Shown here in pieces: positions 36,234 through 44,993 of a DNA stretch of 64,000 bases; within the stretch, counting starts at the first letter, position 1; each line of letters begins with the position of its first letter. This stretch comes from JANELJ01 sp024511395 (lineage in GTDB: Bacteria > Pseudomonadota > Gammaproteobacteria > GRL18). Where the stretch lies: the NCBI GenBank assembly GCA_963681975.1, contig OY820613.1, positions 3,658,001-3,722,000 on the forward strand, in the 5' to 3' direction. The notes beneath the pieces were generated by a model. That model ran no database searches. It saw only the letters and a program-made list of their open reading frames with translations, and was not told where the DNA came from. A program made the translations under genes and the position numbers.

Positions 36234-36605
36234 TGTGTAGCAGAAATTTTTTATCAGATGAGTGCCTCCTACGATCCCCTGTTTTATCCGGCTTATGAGG
36301 ATATTGTCCTGGATGAAGAGGAAATATTAAAAATATCTCAGACCAGAATGGATGAACTGGTTCAGTCCCTTGCGGTAGATGAAAACATTGAGTTGTATAA
36401 TAAAGTGACTGTTGGTATTCCAAAAACGGAAATTGTGGAAATAGCTGAACAGCAGTAGGTGGATCTAATTGTCCGCGGTTCTCACGGTCGAAATGGTATT
36501 GAACTGCTATTAGGCTCTACAGCCAATGCCATACTGCATCATGCCCCCTGCGATGTGCTGGCAGTAAGAACCCGAAAAAAAGCAGAGGATAAACCTGAAG
36601 ATTAA
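36234..36605 (+). pseudogene. Universal stress protein, 3' part with a TAG stop
   Basis: After the IS the Usp frame resumes VAEIFYQMSASYDPLFYP, then LVQSLAVDENIELYNKV, GIPKTEIVEIAEQQ, an in-frame TAG at 36456-36458, then VDLIVRGSHGRNGIELLLGSTANAILHHAPCDVLAV. The G-x-HG-x(9)-G-S phosphate-binding signature is intact after the stop. CAG to TAG is the likely change, because QQ-VDLIV is usual. The gene is doubly inactivated. Confidence 0.85.
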
Positions 36606-36614
36606 TTCAGAGCA

Positions 36615-36655
36615 TAAAAAAGCCAGGTATCCTTACAGATAACCGGGCTTTTTTA
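36615..36655. terminator. Intrinsic terminator between usp and soxA
   Basis: AAAAAAGCC, GGTAT, loop CCTTACAG, ATA, CCGGGCTTTTTT: an imperfect stem with A and T tails on both sides. It can serve usp from the left and soxA from the right. Confidence 0.75.
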
Positions 36656-36686
36656 AACTAAAACTTATGAATTTAAGCTTTAGTGA

Positions 36687-37559
36687 TTATTTCCTGGAAC
36701 CAGGGCCGTTAACCTCGATACCATTACTCATATAAGAGTGGAAATATTCCAGTGCTTTGTACTCATCGCTCTGAGCTTTTAATGGTAAGGCACGAACCTG
36801 CTTATTACAACCGCCATATCGACGATGCAGGGTTCCCAGACTGCCCCACTTGGCACGATAAACAGGGAAATGAGTCACATGACCCAGTGCAGGACTTAAA
36901 ATATCGGCACGGATACGGTTACCGGCATTATCCTGGTGACAGTTTGCACAGGACATGTTCAGCTGGCCGCGCTTGGCGTAGAAATGTTTACGGCCGCGTT
37001 CATACCATTTGATTTCATCTGGTGTGGTCGGGGTTTTAACATTCATGGGCTTGCCGCGTGAAGTGTAGGCCATATAAGCGGAAATAGCCGCAATATCACC
37101 TTTTTTCCATTTCAGAGGTTTTTCACCATTTATAGTACGACATTCGTTAATAACCTGTTCCATGGTTTTAACCTGTTTAGCCTTGGTGCTGTAAAAAGGG
37201 AAGTTCTGGCGAATGCCAATACCACCGTTTGCAAAGCAGGAACCGTAAGTTTTACCATTTTTAAATGGTGTATTGAATAAGGTTTCCCCTTTTTCTAAGG
37301 CAATCTCGTAAGGAGGAAATTCTTCTATTGCTTCCCAGGTTTCTCTGGAACCGTGATCAATGGCATAAACGCCGTTGCCGTATTCATTGAGTGGAATACC
37401 AGGAAATTTTTTGAAAAAATACTCACGGAAGTTATGTAAATCTTCTTCTGGTGTTGTTGCCATAGCAGTGCTATAGGCTCCCCCAAGAACACCAGCCGTA
37501 GTCAAAGCTAATATTACTTTTTTTAATTTTGATAGTTTCATCTTAGATAGCATCCCCAT
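36687..37559 (-). CDS. soxA: Sulfur oxidation c-type cytochrome SoxA
   Basis: Catalytic subunit of the periplasmic SoxXA complex, which couples thiosulfate to the SoxYZ carrier. The 290-residue frame could start instead at the third Met (37541), which gives the signal peptide MKLSKLKKVILALTTAGVLG. There is one heme site, CANCH at residues 204-208, and the active-site Cys251 in RRYGGCNKQVRA. Cys108 and Cys140 fit the structural disulfide of the N-terminal half, whose own heme motif is absent, so this is the monoheme SoxA type. soxX lies 104 bp upstream on the same strand. soxYZ, soxB and soxCD are not in the window. Confidence 0.94.
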   Translation of the reverse strand: MGMLSKMKLSKLKKVILALTTAGVLGGAYSTAMATTPEEDLHNFREYFFKKFPGIPLNEYGNGVYAIDHGSRETWEAIEEFPPYEIALEKGETLFNTPFKNGKTYGSCFANGGIGIRQNFPFYSTKAKQVKTMEQVINECRTINGEKPLKWKKGDIAAISAYMAYTSRGKPMNVKTPTTPDEIKWYERGRKHFYAKRGQLNMSCANCHQDNAGNRIRADILSPALGHVTHFPVYRAKWGSLGTLHRRYGGCNKQVRALPLKAQSDEYKALEYFHSYMSNGIEVNGPGSRK

Positions 37560-37663
37560 CTAGTAAGTGTCTTTTTTTCTGACACGAATTTAATACTGTA
37601 TAAATCAGCTGGTAAGGGGTCGTTTGCAGACGCAATCCCTTTACGCTAATATTTTGTGCCTGT

Positions 37664-38038
37664 TTATAATTGATGGACAAAATCGGTTACGAGATCAATT
37701 TCTTCATCAGTAAGAATCTTATGACGTCCAAATGGGATCATAATAGTATTAGGGTTTGCTACAGTGGCATCATAAATCTGCGCTCTGAGCTTGGCACGAT
37801 CCGGAAAACGCTGCTGCATAGCAACTAATGGCGGTGCAATATTTCCAGGCAGCTTACCATCTTCAATCATATGGCAGGCAAGACAGTTACCCTTTTTTCT
37901 ATTAAAGGCAATTTCCTTGCCTTTTTCGATATCTGATTTAATTCCGGCAGCAATTACTGTACTTGAAGCCAGTCCCAGTCCAGTAATTGCAACAGCAATA
38001 AATGTTGTTGTAGATACGATTTTTGAAAAACGTCGCAT
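37664..38038 (-). CDS. soxX: Sulfur oxidation c-type cytochrome SoxX
   Basis: Small monoheme partner of SoxA that takes the electrons of thiosulfate oxidation. 124 residues: signal peptide to about residue 31, heme motif CLACH at residues 52-56 preceded by GNCLACHMIEDG, PGNIAPPL, and the distal Met100 in NTIMIPFGRH. A very strong AGGAGG site (38041-38047) precedes the ATG. With soxA it forms a two-gene operon. Confidence 0.94.
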   Translation of the reverse strand: MRRFSKIVSTTTFIAVAITGLGLASSTVIAAGIKSDIEKGKEIAFNRKKGNCLACHMIEDGKLPGNIAPPLVAMQQRFPDRAKLRAQIYDATVANPNTIMIPFGRHKILTDEEIDLVTDFVHQL

Positions 38039-38444
38039 CGACTCCTCCTGTTAAATTGTTTTCCCTACCCCGAGAAAAATGAATATTATGGTGTTTGTTA
38101 TTTGCTATTTAGCAAGCTGATAGACAGCAGGAATATATCTCCAGCAATTATCAGGCAGCAAAAACCAGTTATGTTATTAAAATCTGTTTTTAAAACCCTG
38201 TTCTTCAACCTGACTAATTTATTTGGTTCAAGTGCTTTATTCAGGTTTAAACATAGGTAAAAAATAACAGTATTTATAAATTATTACAATAGTATATGAA
38301 TAAAAAAAGAAAAACAGTGTTAATTAGTGGAAAATTAGTAAGTTAGCTTTTTCTTAAATAAATGATTTTTAACCTGAAAAAGACTTTGAATGAATAATAA
38401 CCATAAGCTTACAGGGATAAGTGCAGGTTTTTTGTATAAACTGC
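38039..38444. other. 406-bp intergenic region between soxX and bepA
   Basis: AT-rich sequence downstream of bepA and upstream of soxX. Apart from the soxX ribosome site at 38041-38047 and A/T tracts that may hold its promoter, no gene, hairpin terminator or repeat could be supported. Confidence 0.6.
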
Positions 38445-39944
38445 CTAAATATCTTTTAATTTATACAGTTCCTGTTCTTCCTTAATAGCCTGTTTGCGGG
38501 CTTCAAGACGGGAAAGCGTATAAAAATCATTATCTTTAACCAGTTTCCGGGCAATGTTTAACTGCATAATGGCCTGTTCAAGAAGACCGTTAAGGTAATA
38601 AAACTCAGCTTCAGCCATGTGGGCCTTTAATAGCTGCCGGTCTTTACCATAGGCTCGGGACAGCAGTTTGTATATGGCAGGATGTTTGACATTATCTTTA
38701 TTGTATTTTTCCAGCAGCTTAATGCTTTTTTTAATTTGCCCTTCCTGGATCAGAGCAAAAGCATAATTTGCTGTCAGTACCAGGTTATAGGGTTTGTTTT
38801 TAATAGTACGGGAAAAAATGGCCAGACCTTTTTTGATATTAGCTTTTTTACCGCTGGCTATATAGGCCTTAGCCAGTGCCACGCTATAGCTGGTATTTTG
38901 CGGTTCCATATCATACAGCCAGTGTAGAATTTTAATGGCCTCTACATATTTTTGCTGTTTAAATAGCCCCAGGCCGTAACCGTAGTAAAACTCCGGATGG
39001 GTTTTAAGGTTGTCCGGCGTGATCCGGGACTTATAATACTGTACCAGCCGATCCACATTATGGCTGGTAATGACCCGAAGTTTGGCTTTCATTAAATGGT
39101 AGGTTTTGGGATCTTTCATCCGAACCATTTGTCGTTTGTACTGCGCAGCGCGTTGAGTCGCCTCGGCAATCCGGTTAATGGTTATCGGGTGGGTGCGTAA
39201 AAATTCAGGATAGCTTTTGCCGGCATAACGGTTTTTACGTTCCAGTTTCTGAAAAAATCCGGGCATACCGGAGGGATCATAACCGGACAGAGCCAGATAG
39301 CGCATACCAATGCGATCGGCCTCTTTTTCATTGGCGCGGGTATAGTTAATCTGCGCCTGCTGACCTGCTGCAGACAGTCCCACTGCTGCGGCTGCACCCA
39401 CATCACCCCCAGCGCCTCCTGCAGTGCCCAATAAAATACCAGCAATCATACCGGCCATAATGGGCAGACTGAGTTGATTGGCTTTTTCAAAGCTGCGGGC
39501 CAGGTGACGTTGGGTAACATGGGCAATTTCATGCCCCAGAACTGAGGCCAGCTCACTTTCCGTCTCAGTGGTCAGAAACAGTCCGCTGTACACAGCAACC
39601 ACCCCGCCGGGTGTAGCAAAGGCATTGATTTGTTTAGAATTAATCAGAAAAAAATGAAAGTTCTGGTAATAATCATCACTATTGGCAACCAGTGAATAAC
39701 CCAGGTTGGAGATATATTCGTTTAGCTCTAGGTCGTCAATAACCTGATGGGAATTACGGATCTGGGTAGCAATTTCCCGTCCAATCTGCTCCTCCATATG
39801 AGGTGTCAGTGAGACACTGGAAGAGGCTCCCATATCAGGCAGCTGTATTTCTGAGCCAAAGGCCGGACGTACTAATAGGCTCAGACTGATAAACAGGTTA
39901 AAGAACAGGAAGAAGAAATTTTTCACAGGGCCGGTAGCTTCCAT
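38445..39944 (-). CDS. bepA: Periplasmic M48 metalloprotease with TPR repeats (BepA-like)
   Basis: Protease/chaperone that monitors assembly of outer-membrane proteins such as LptD. 499 residues: signal peptide (FFFLFFNLFISLSLLVRPAFG), zinc motif HEIAH at residues 138-142, third ligand Glu near 206 in NEKEADRIGM, a Gly/Ala-rich loop (IAGILLGTAGGAGG) between them, then TPR-type helices from about residue 290 (YYKSRITPDNLKTHPEFYYG, KQQKYVEAIKILHWLYD). The length matches E. coli BepA (487). The start could be slightly downstream. Confidence 0.92.
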   Translation of the reverse strand: MEATGPVKNFFFLFFNLFISLSLLVRPAFGSEIQLPDMGASSSVSLTPHMEEQIGREIATQIRNSHQVIDDLELNEYISNLGYSLVANSDDYYQNFHFFLINSKQINAFATPGGVVAVYSGLFLTTETESELASVLGHEIAHVTQRHLARSFEKANQLSLPIMAGMIAGILLGTAGGAGGDVGAAAAVGLSAAGQQAQINYTRANEKEADRIGMRYLALSGYDPSGMPGFFQKLERKNRYAGKSYPEFLRTHPITINRIAEATQRAAQYKRQMVRMKDPKTYHLMKAKLRVITSHNVDRLVQYYKSRITPDNLKTHPEFYYGYGLGLFKQQKYVEAIKILHWLYDMEPQNTSYSVALAKAYIASGKKANIKKGLAIFSRTIKNKPYNLVLTANYAFALIQEGQIKKSIKLLEKYNKDNVKHPAIYKLLSRAYGKDRQLLKAHMAEAEFYYLNGLLEQAIMQLNIARKLVKDNDFYTLSRLEARKQAIKEEQELYKLKDI

Positions 39945-40161
39945 CGAGACTAAAGATTGACTGTTATATGATGCTTAAGATGAGAAATATATAGACAATA
40001 AATACAGAAATTTGTTCACAAATCAAGTATATAAATACCTGATTAAAATACTCGGCTTGAATTTAGTGTATATTAATATATAATTAAATGCTTTTTGAAA
40101 GCCATACCAGTTAACGATTTTATAATAGACATTGATACCTTGTATAGGGGATTCCTGATCC

Positions 40162-40499
40162 ATGTATGGGATAAAAGAAATTGATGCCGCTGAATTAAGC
40201 AAGCAACTGAGCAGTACCACAGAAAACAGCTTACCGGAAAAGCTCAGGCTGATAGATGTGTGAACGCCTGCGGAAGTAGCTCGCGGCAAAATCGCAGGCT
40301 CAGAAAACCTGCCGTTACACGTTATCCCCTTAAAAGTAGAAGAGCTGGATACAGATGAAACTATTGTTTTCTACTGCCAGACCGGCACCCGCTCAGCCCA
40401 GGCCTGTGCTTTTATGACCTCAAAAGGGGTAGACAATTGCTATAATCTGCGGGGGTGGGGATTGTTACCTGGGTGCAGATGGGGTTGCCGATAGGATAA
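40162..40499 (+). pseudogene. Rhodanese-domain protein, inactivated
   Basis: From ATG 40162 (MYGIKEIDAAELSKQL) the frame has a TGA where DVRTPAE would require Arg, then TPAEVARGKIAGSENLPLHV and the active-site loop FYCQTGTRSAQA with Cys. After YNLRG the frame is shifted; a 2-base correction yields IVTWVQMGLPIG and a stop at 40497-40499. Rhodaneses transfer sulfane sulfur. A dead one near soxXA and tusA shows that part of the sulfur-handling set is being lost. Confidence 0.82.
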
Positions 40500-40502
40500 G
40501 AG

Positions 40503-40530
40503 CAGCGTTCAGCGCTGAGAGTTCAGCGTT
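40503..40530. repeat. Short degenerate heptamer array (complement of GCTGAAC)
   Basis: AGCGTTC, AGCGCTG, AGAGTTC, AGCGTTC: four seven-base units, two matching the complement of the TGAACGC repeat exactly. It starts 4 bp after the rhodanese remnant and is in the opposite orientation to the array at 44396-44437, on the other side of IS21 copy 2. Confidence 0.65.
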
Positions 40531-40775
40531 CAGAAAGAGCCAGAGCAACAGCAACAGAATTTATCTTTAAGTTAGTACAAAATATTTTGATATTTTGCTT
40601 GATGCATATTCTGGCTGATCATGAACACTGATTCTGATTTATCGTGAACACCCATTCTGATCTCATCGTGAACACTTTTACTGTTTTTCCAGAATCAGTG
40701 TTCACGATGGATCAGAATCCTTTCCCACACATTGATATTCAATAACTGCTAACCTTCCTGATTTTTTATTAGGGA

Positions 40776-42124
40776 ATGGTTATGCCAACAAAGAGACTAT
40801 CAATGCGACAATTACGAACAATATTAAGGCTCAGACTGCAAGCCAAACTCAACCTGAGACAGATCAAAACCAGCCTGAGATTAAGCCTGGGTGCAGTACA
40901 AAAAATCTGCAGTAAAGCAGAAACTTTTGATCTGGACTGGCCTGCCATTGAAGAACTGGACGATCAACAACTGGCCAGCCGGTTTTACCCCCAGGCCGAT
41001 ACCCGGGTTTCCAGCGCATTTCAGCTTCCTGACTGGTCGGAGGTCTATCGGGAACTTAAACGCAAAGGAATGACCAAACTCCTGCTTTGGGAAGAATACA
41101 CACAACAATACCCAAACCGCTGTTACAGCTATCCACAGTACTGCATGCTGTACCAGCAATGGCAAAAGAAACAGAAACGCTCCATGCGTCAGCATCATAA
41201 GGCCGGGGGAAAACTCTTTGTTGATTATGCCGTGCAAACCGTACCGGTTGTTCAGCAGGACACCGGTGAAATTCAGTTTGCCCAGATTTTTGTTGCCGTA
41301 TTAGGCGCTTCCAATTACACCTATGCAGAAGCCACCTGGAGCCAACGCCTGCCGGACTGGATCGGCATTCATGTAAGAACCTTTGAATTTATAAAAGTGG
41401 TTCCCGTACTATTAATTCCTGATAATCTCAATAAGCATATCCACGGCCAGCTTGAAGAGGTTAACAACAACCCCTTTAAGCAGCTTAAAGGCACCCGGCA
41501 ACAGTGGTTTGACTCACTGGATAAACCGGCACTGCTGCCACAACCCAAACAGGCGTTTGAGTTTACTGAAATCAAAACCGTCAAAGTCAATGTGGATTAC
41601 CATATTCAGTTTGACGGGCATCTGTATTCAGTACCTCACCATCTGGTGGGTGAAAAACTGGAACTGTATGCCAAAGCATTCTTAATAGAGATGTACTTCC
41701 ATAACCGGTGCATCTGTCAGCATGTCAGGCAATACCATTCTGGTACAACCACCGTACCGGCTCATATGCCAGGGCGCCATAAGAAACATCATCATGGACA
41801 CCAGGGCGATTAATGAACTGGGCCAGGGATATTGGAGATGAAGTGCTTATCCGGGTTAAAAGCCAGCTGAAACAAAAGCAGCATGAAGAGCAGGCTTATC
41901 GGGTTTGCCTGGGCTTACTCAATCTGTCCCGACAATATCCTAATGAGCGTTTAAATAAGGCTTATCAGATTGCCAATCATAAAAATCTCGACCGGCTGAA
42001 GCACATTAAGTCTATATTGCTCAGCAATCAGGATAAGTTACAGCCTGACTTGTTTGAACAGAAAGAACCTTCTTCATTAGCACAGTCTCATGAGAACATT
42101 CGTGGCCCTAAAAGCTATCACTAA
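40776..42124 (+). pseudogene. istA: IstA remnant
   Basis: Matches copy 1 IstA from MVMPTKRLSMRQLRTILR through VLLIPDNL, then lacks about 70 residues, including the catalytic Glu region, resuming at IHGQLEEVNNNPFKQL. A frameshift near 41813 separates the last 103 residues (NWARDIGDEVLIRVK onwards). Substitutions such as VQTVPV for GQTVPV also occur. Confidence 0.9.
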
Positions 42125-42497
42125 CCAGGGAGTATCAGCATGTTAGAACAAACTATTACCCAACTTCGACAATTAAAACTTACCGGCATGGCCGATGCCC
42201 TGCCTGGCCAGATTGAGCAGCCGGGCACCTATGAAGGCCTGTCCTTTGAGCAGCGAATAAAATTACTGGCCGACAGCGAAGCCCAGGAAAGGGAGCAGAG
42301 AAAGCAAAAGCAGCTGATTAATGTAACTGGTTAAACAAAGCTCAGAACATTCTTATCACTGGCCCTGTGGCAGTGGTAAAACCTTTATTGCCTGTGCACT
42401 GGGACATACGGCGTGTATGAAAGGCCATAGTGTTAAATATTACCGGTTGTCCCGGTTGTTAATGATGCTCACCCAGAGCAAAGCAGACGGTACTTAG

Positions 42498-43994
42498 TTC
42501 AACCTGAATAATACCGTTTTAAGCCTGACCTCAAGCCAGGTTTAAAGCAGCAGATTGCTCCGGTTTGATAAAACACCCCATCAAACCGGAAATAATTTTG
42601 AGCCACAAAAGCCGGAGCTTATTGAGGATCTTTCTTAAGTTATGACCAGCGGCTACCATAACCACATTAATGGCATCACCGACTGCACCTTTCAGATAGC
42701 AGCGGTCTAAACGGCCATCGTTTTTCATATGACCAATTTCAGGCTCAATCGCACTGCGCCGTTTTAATGCCTTTTTAATACTTCGGGTAACGCCTCGTTT
42801 CTGACCTGAGATAAAAACTTTCGTGTCTTTTACTTCATGTCCACGATAACCCCGGTCAACAAAGCACTGTTCCGGTTGTACTGCTGTAAACTGTTTTATC
42901 TGCTCCAGTTGTGGTAACAAGGTATGTCCATCATAAGGATTTCCTGGACAACTTTGAGCCCCAATAACAAAGCCTTCCTTGTTGGTCACAGCGATACTGG
43001 CTTTAACCCCAAATTCATAAGGCTTATGAGCTTTGCCTTTACTGACACACTCGACTTCCGGGGCGTGTAAACTGTAAAGCTTGTTCTTACTGTGCTGCTC
43101 CTGCTCTATCAGTTTCTGTGCCTGTTCCAGAACCACTTCAAACAGTGACTGAATATCAACAGAATAATTGGGCAGTTGTCGTTCAATATCCCTTTTAACG
43201 CGACCTAAACGGGATTTCAGTTTATTATTCATTTTCTTCATGCGTTTAAACTGTTTTGCATGAGCATAACGACTGGCCATTAATACATATTGAGGTCCAA
43301 TCCGATTATAATTCTGGCGCAGTTTAATACCGTGCTCTTTGGACAGTTTAACCAGGTTTTCTCTGGCTTTGTTCAGGAGCTTTGAATCGGTTGGAAAAGC
43401 GATGTTCTTTTCCTGTACGGTAGTATCTACCGTGACTTTCTTTAAACTGCCGGGCTTTATGGTTTTACTCTTTAGTCCGGCCTTAATGGTTTCAATCAGT
43501 AATTTTTCACTGCCTGACTTACCCAGCCGGTTACGCCATTTGGTCATGGTCGTAGGGTGTATAGGCATCTTATGCTGAAAGTATTCTTCTCCACAAAAAC
43601 ATTGCCAGTACGGATTTTCTGTCCAGCTTTTTACGACCTGTTCATCCGATAAATCATGCAGATGTTTCAGGTAATGCAATCCTGCAATCAGGCGAGTGCG
43701 TATAGCAGGAGCGCCTTTAGTGGATATAAACAGGGCTCCCCATTCTTTATCAAGACTTTCCCAGTTTATGTGTTTTGATAACTTAATCAACTCATGATTT
43801 AAGTCCAGCATGTTTTCAAGACGCATCCTGAACAGGTCTTCCTGAGGTATTTTTGGCTGTTTCTCTGGCTTCATTTTGGTATGGAAATTTGCAAGGTAAT
43901 AAGGCTTATTTTACCAAAAACCTGCAAATTTAACACCCATAATCAAGCAATATTTCTTTATAAATCAATGCTATATGTTTTATTCAGGGTGGAC
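42498..43994 (-). mobile_element. IS5/IS1182-like element, copy 4 (1497 bp), nested in IS21
   Basis: Flanked by TACTTA at 42492-42497 and 43995-44000. The IS21 copy at 21554-24203 contains the uninterrupted target (complement of GGTACTTACCTCAA), which proves the 6-bp duplication. Confidence 0.95.
42531..43874 (-). CDS. IS5/IS1182-like transposase, intact, most divergent copy
   Basis: 447 residues with all three catalytic segments. It differs from the others by NMLDLNHELIKLSKHINWESLDKE, ALFISTKG, VVKSWTENPYWQCFCG, RNRLGKSG and FEVVLEQ, and shares KASIAVTNKEG with the copy at 48471. It could still be active. Confidence 0.92.
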   Translation of the reverse strand: MKPEKQPKIPQEDLFRMRLENMLDLNHELIKLSKHINWESLDKEWGALFISTKGAPAIRTRLIAGLHYLKHLHDLSDEQVVKSWTENPYWQCFCGEEYFQHKMPIHPTTMTKWRNRLGKSGSEKLLIETIKAGLKSKTIKPGSLKKVTVDTTVQEKNIAFPTDSKLLNKARENLVKLSKEHGIKLRQNYNRIGPQYVLMASRYAHAKQFKRMKKMNNKLKSRLGRVKRDIERQLPNYSVDIQSLFEVVLEQAQKLIEQEQHSKNKLYSLHAPEVECVSKGKAHKPYEFGVKASIAVTNKEGFVIGAQSCPGNPYDGHTLLPQLEQIKQFTAVQPEQCFVDRGYRGHEVKDTKVFISGQKRGVTRSIKKALKRRSAIEPEIGHMKNDGRLDRCYLKGAVGDAINVVMVAAGHNLRKILNKLRLLWLKIISGLMGCFIKPEQSAALNLA

Positions 43995-44395
43995 TACTTA
44001 CCTCAAAACACTTCAGTCTCTGGCCAAAACAGAGCTGCTGAGCATTGATGACTGGGGGCTGGAACCGTTAAAAGCGGTACAGCGCAATGACTTAATGGAA
44101 TTGATGGATGATCGCCATGGACATGCATCAACCATTATGCTCAGTCAGTTACCCACTGAACAGTGGCATCAGTCTATTGGAGACAATACGATTGCCGATG
44201 CTATTTTAGATTGGCTCATGCACAATGCCCACAGACTTAAATTAAAGGGTGAATCGATGCGAAAAACACGCTCATCATTGACGGATGGTGAACACTTAGG
44301 GTAAAAAGACTATACGCCAATGTGTGGGCAAAGTTGGGTGTTCACCATCAGCAGAATACGCACTTGACTGAAGAAAAAGAGAATTTAAACTTTTT

Positions 44396-44437
44396 GCTGA
44401 ACGCTGAACGCTGAACGCTGAACGCTGAACGCTGAAC
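44396..44437. repeat. Heptamer tandem array GCTGAAC, six perfect units
   Basis: Six uninterrupted GCTGAAC units (equivalently TGAACGC) lie between IS21 copy 2 and the tusA promoter region, 200 bp upstream of the gene. Same unit as 59477-59525. Confidence 0.95.
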
Positions 44438-44638
44438 ACTTTCCTTTCCATCTATCTCTTTTGGCAGGCTTGTTAAACGATATTAATTTATACTAAAATA
44501 TTGCATGTTAATAATTAAGAGTTCGTTTATAATTCTGAATTAACTCTGGTCGTTAGTGCACTTTTAGGCTAGAATCAGTTTTTATACGATATTTACAACT
44601 ACTCAATAGACTCAAAATAACGAGACGAGGGAATTTTA

Positions 44639-44869
44639 ATGGCTAACTTTGATAAAGAATTAGACGCTTCAGGATTAAACTGTCCACTGCCAATTTTACG
44701 TGCCAAGAAAGCACTGGCTGAACTGGATTCCGGACAGGTTCTGCATATTATTGCGACTGACCCAGGTTCTGTAAAAGATTTTGAAGCTTTTGCTAACCAG
44801 ACAGGTAACGAGTTAATGGAAAGCAGCGAAAACGGTGGTAAATTTGAGTTCTTAATTAAGAAAGCTTAA
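44639..44869 (+). CDS. tusA: TusA/SirA-family sulfur carrier
   Basis: 76-residue sulfurtransferase carrier. The active Cys15 is in GLNCPLPILRAKKAL, the CPxP signature; ADPGSVKDFEAF-like ATDPGSVKDFEAFANQTG follows. In sulfur oxidisers TusA-like proteins pass cytoplasmic sulfane sulfur towards Dsr or sHdr systems or into tRNA thiolation; which one is not decided by sequence alone. It stands alone, with a GAGGG site and a perfect terminator 30 bp after it. Confidence 0.92.
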   Translation: MANFDKELDASGLNCPLPILRAKKALAELDSGQVLHIIATDPGSVKDFEAFANQTGNELMESSENGGKFEFLIKKA

Positions 44870-44901
44870 TTTTCCTCCTGCTTTAAAATAATTTTAAAGC
44901 T

Positions 44902-44930
44902 AAAAAAAGCCCGCAAATGCGGGCTTTTTT
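44902..44930. terminator. Intrinsic terminator after tusA
   Basis: AAAAAAA, GCCCGC, loop AAAT, GCGGGC, TTTTTT. Perfect six-pair GC stem with A and T tails, usable from tusA and from the fadL-like gene on the other strand. Confidence 0.92.
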
Positions 44931-44993
44931 GTACCTGGAATAAAAAAATATTCAAAAAATATTCCAAGTAAAGCGAAAGCGTGGGCGTGTAAA

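Larger units (their letters stand above)
42140..44304 (+). pseudogene. istB: IstB remnant, split by IS copy 4
   Basis: The N-terminal 64 residues (MLEQTITQLRQLKLTGMADAL) end at a frameshift and deletion near KQLINVTG. The Walker A region survives in another frame around 42360. The IS at 42498-43994 interrupts it at TACTTA; downstream, LKTLQSLAKTELLSIDDWGL through to ESMRKTRSSLTDGEHLG is intact. The gene had decayed before or since the nested insertion. Confidence 0.9.
40603..44362 (+). mobile_element. IS21-family element, copy 2, degraded, with a nested IS (2257 bp without it)
   Basis: The ends are TGCATATTCTGGCTGATCAT and (read inward) TGCGTATTCTGCTGATGGTG. Flanked by CTTGA at 40598-40602 and 44363-44367. 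It lacks about 390 bp relative to copy 1, and IS5-like copy 4 is inserted in istB at 42498-43994. The outer ends and duplication remain perfect. Confidence 0.93.

Noticed and set aside
3058..36458. Alternative genetic code or selenocysteine explaining the many in-frame TGA/TAG codons
   Set aside because: TGA and TAA end well-conserved genes here (trpG, trpC, soxA neighbours), the stopped codons correspond to different amino acids (Trp, Arg, Gln, Gly), and there are accompanying frameshifts. No SECIS-like context was evident.
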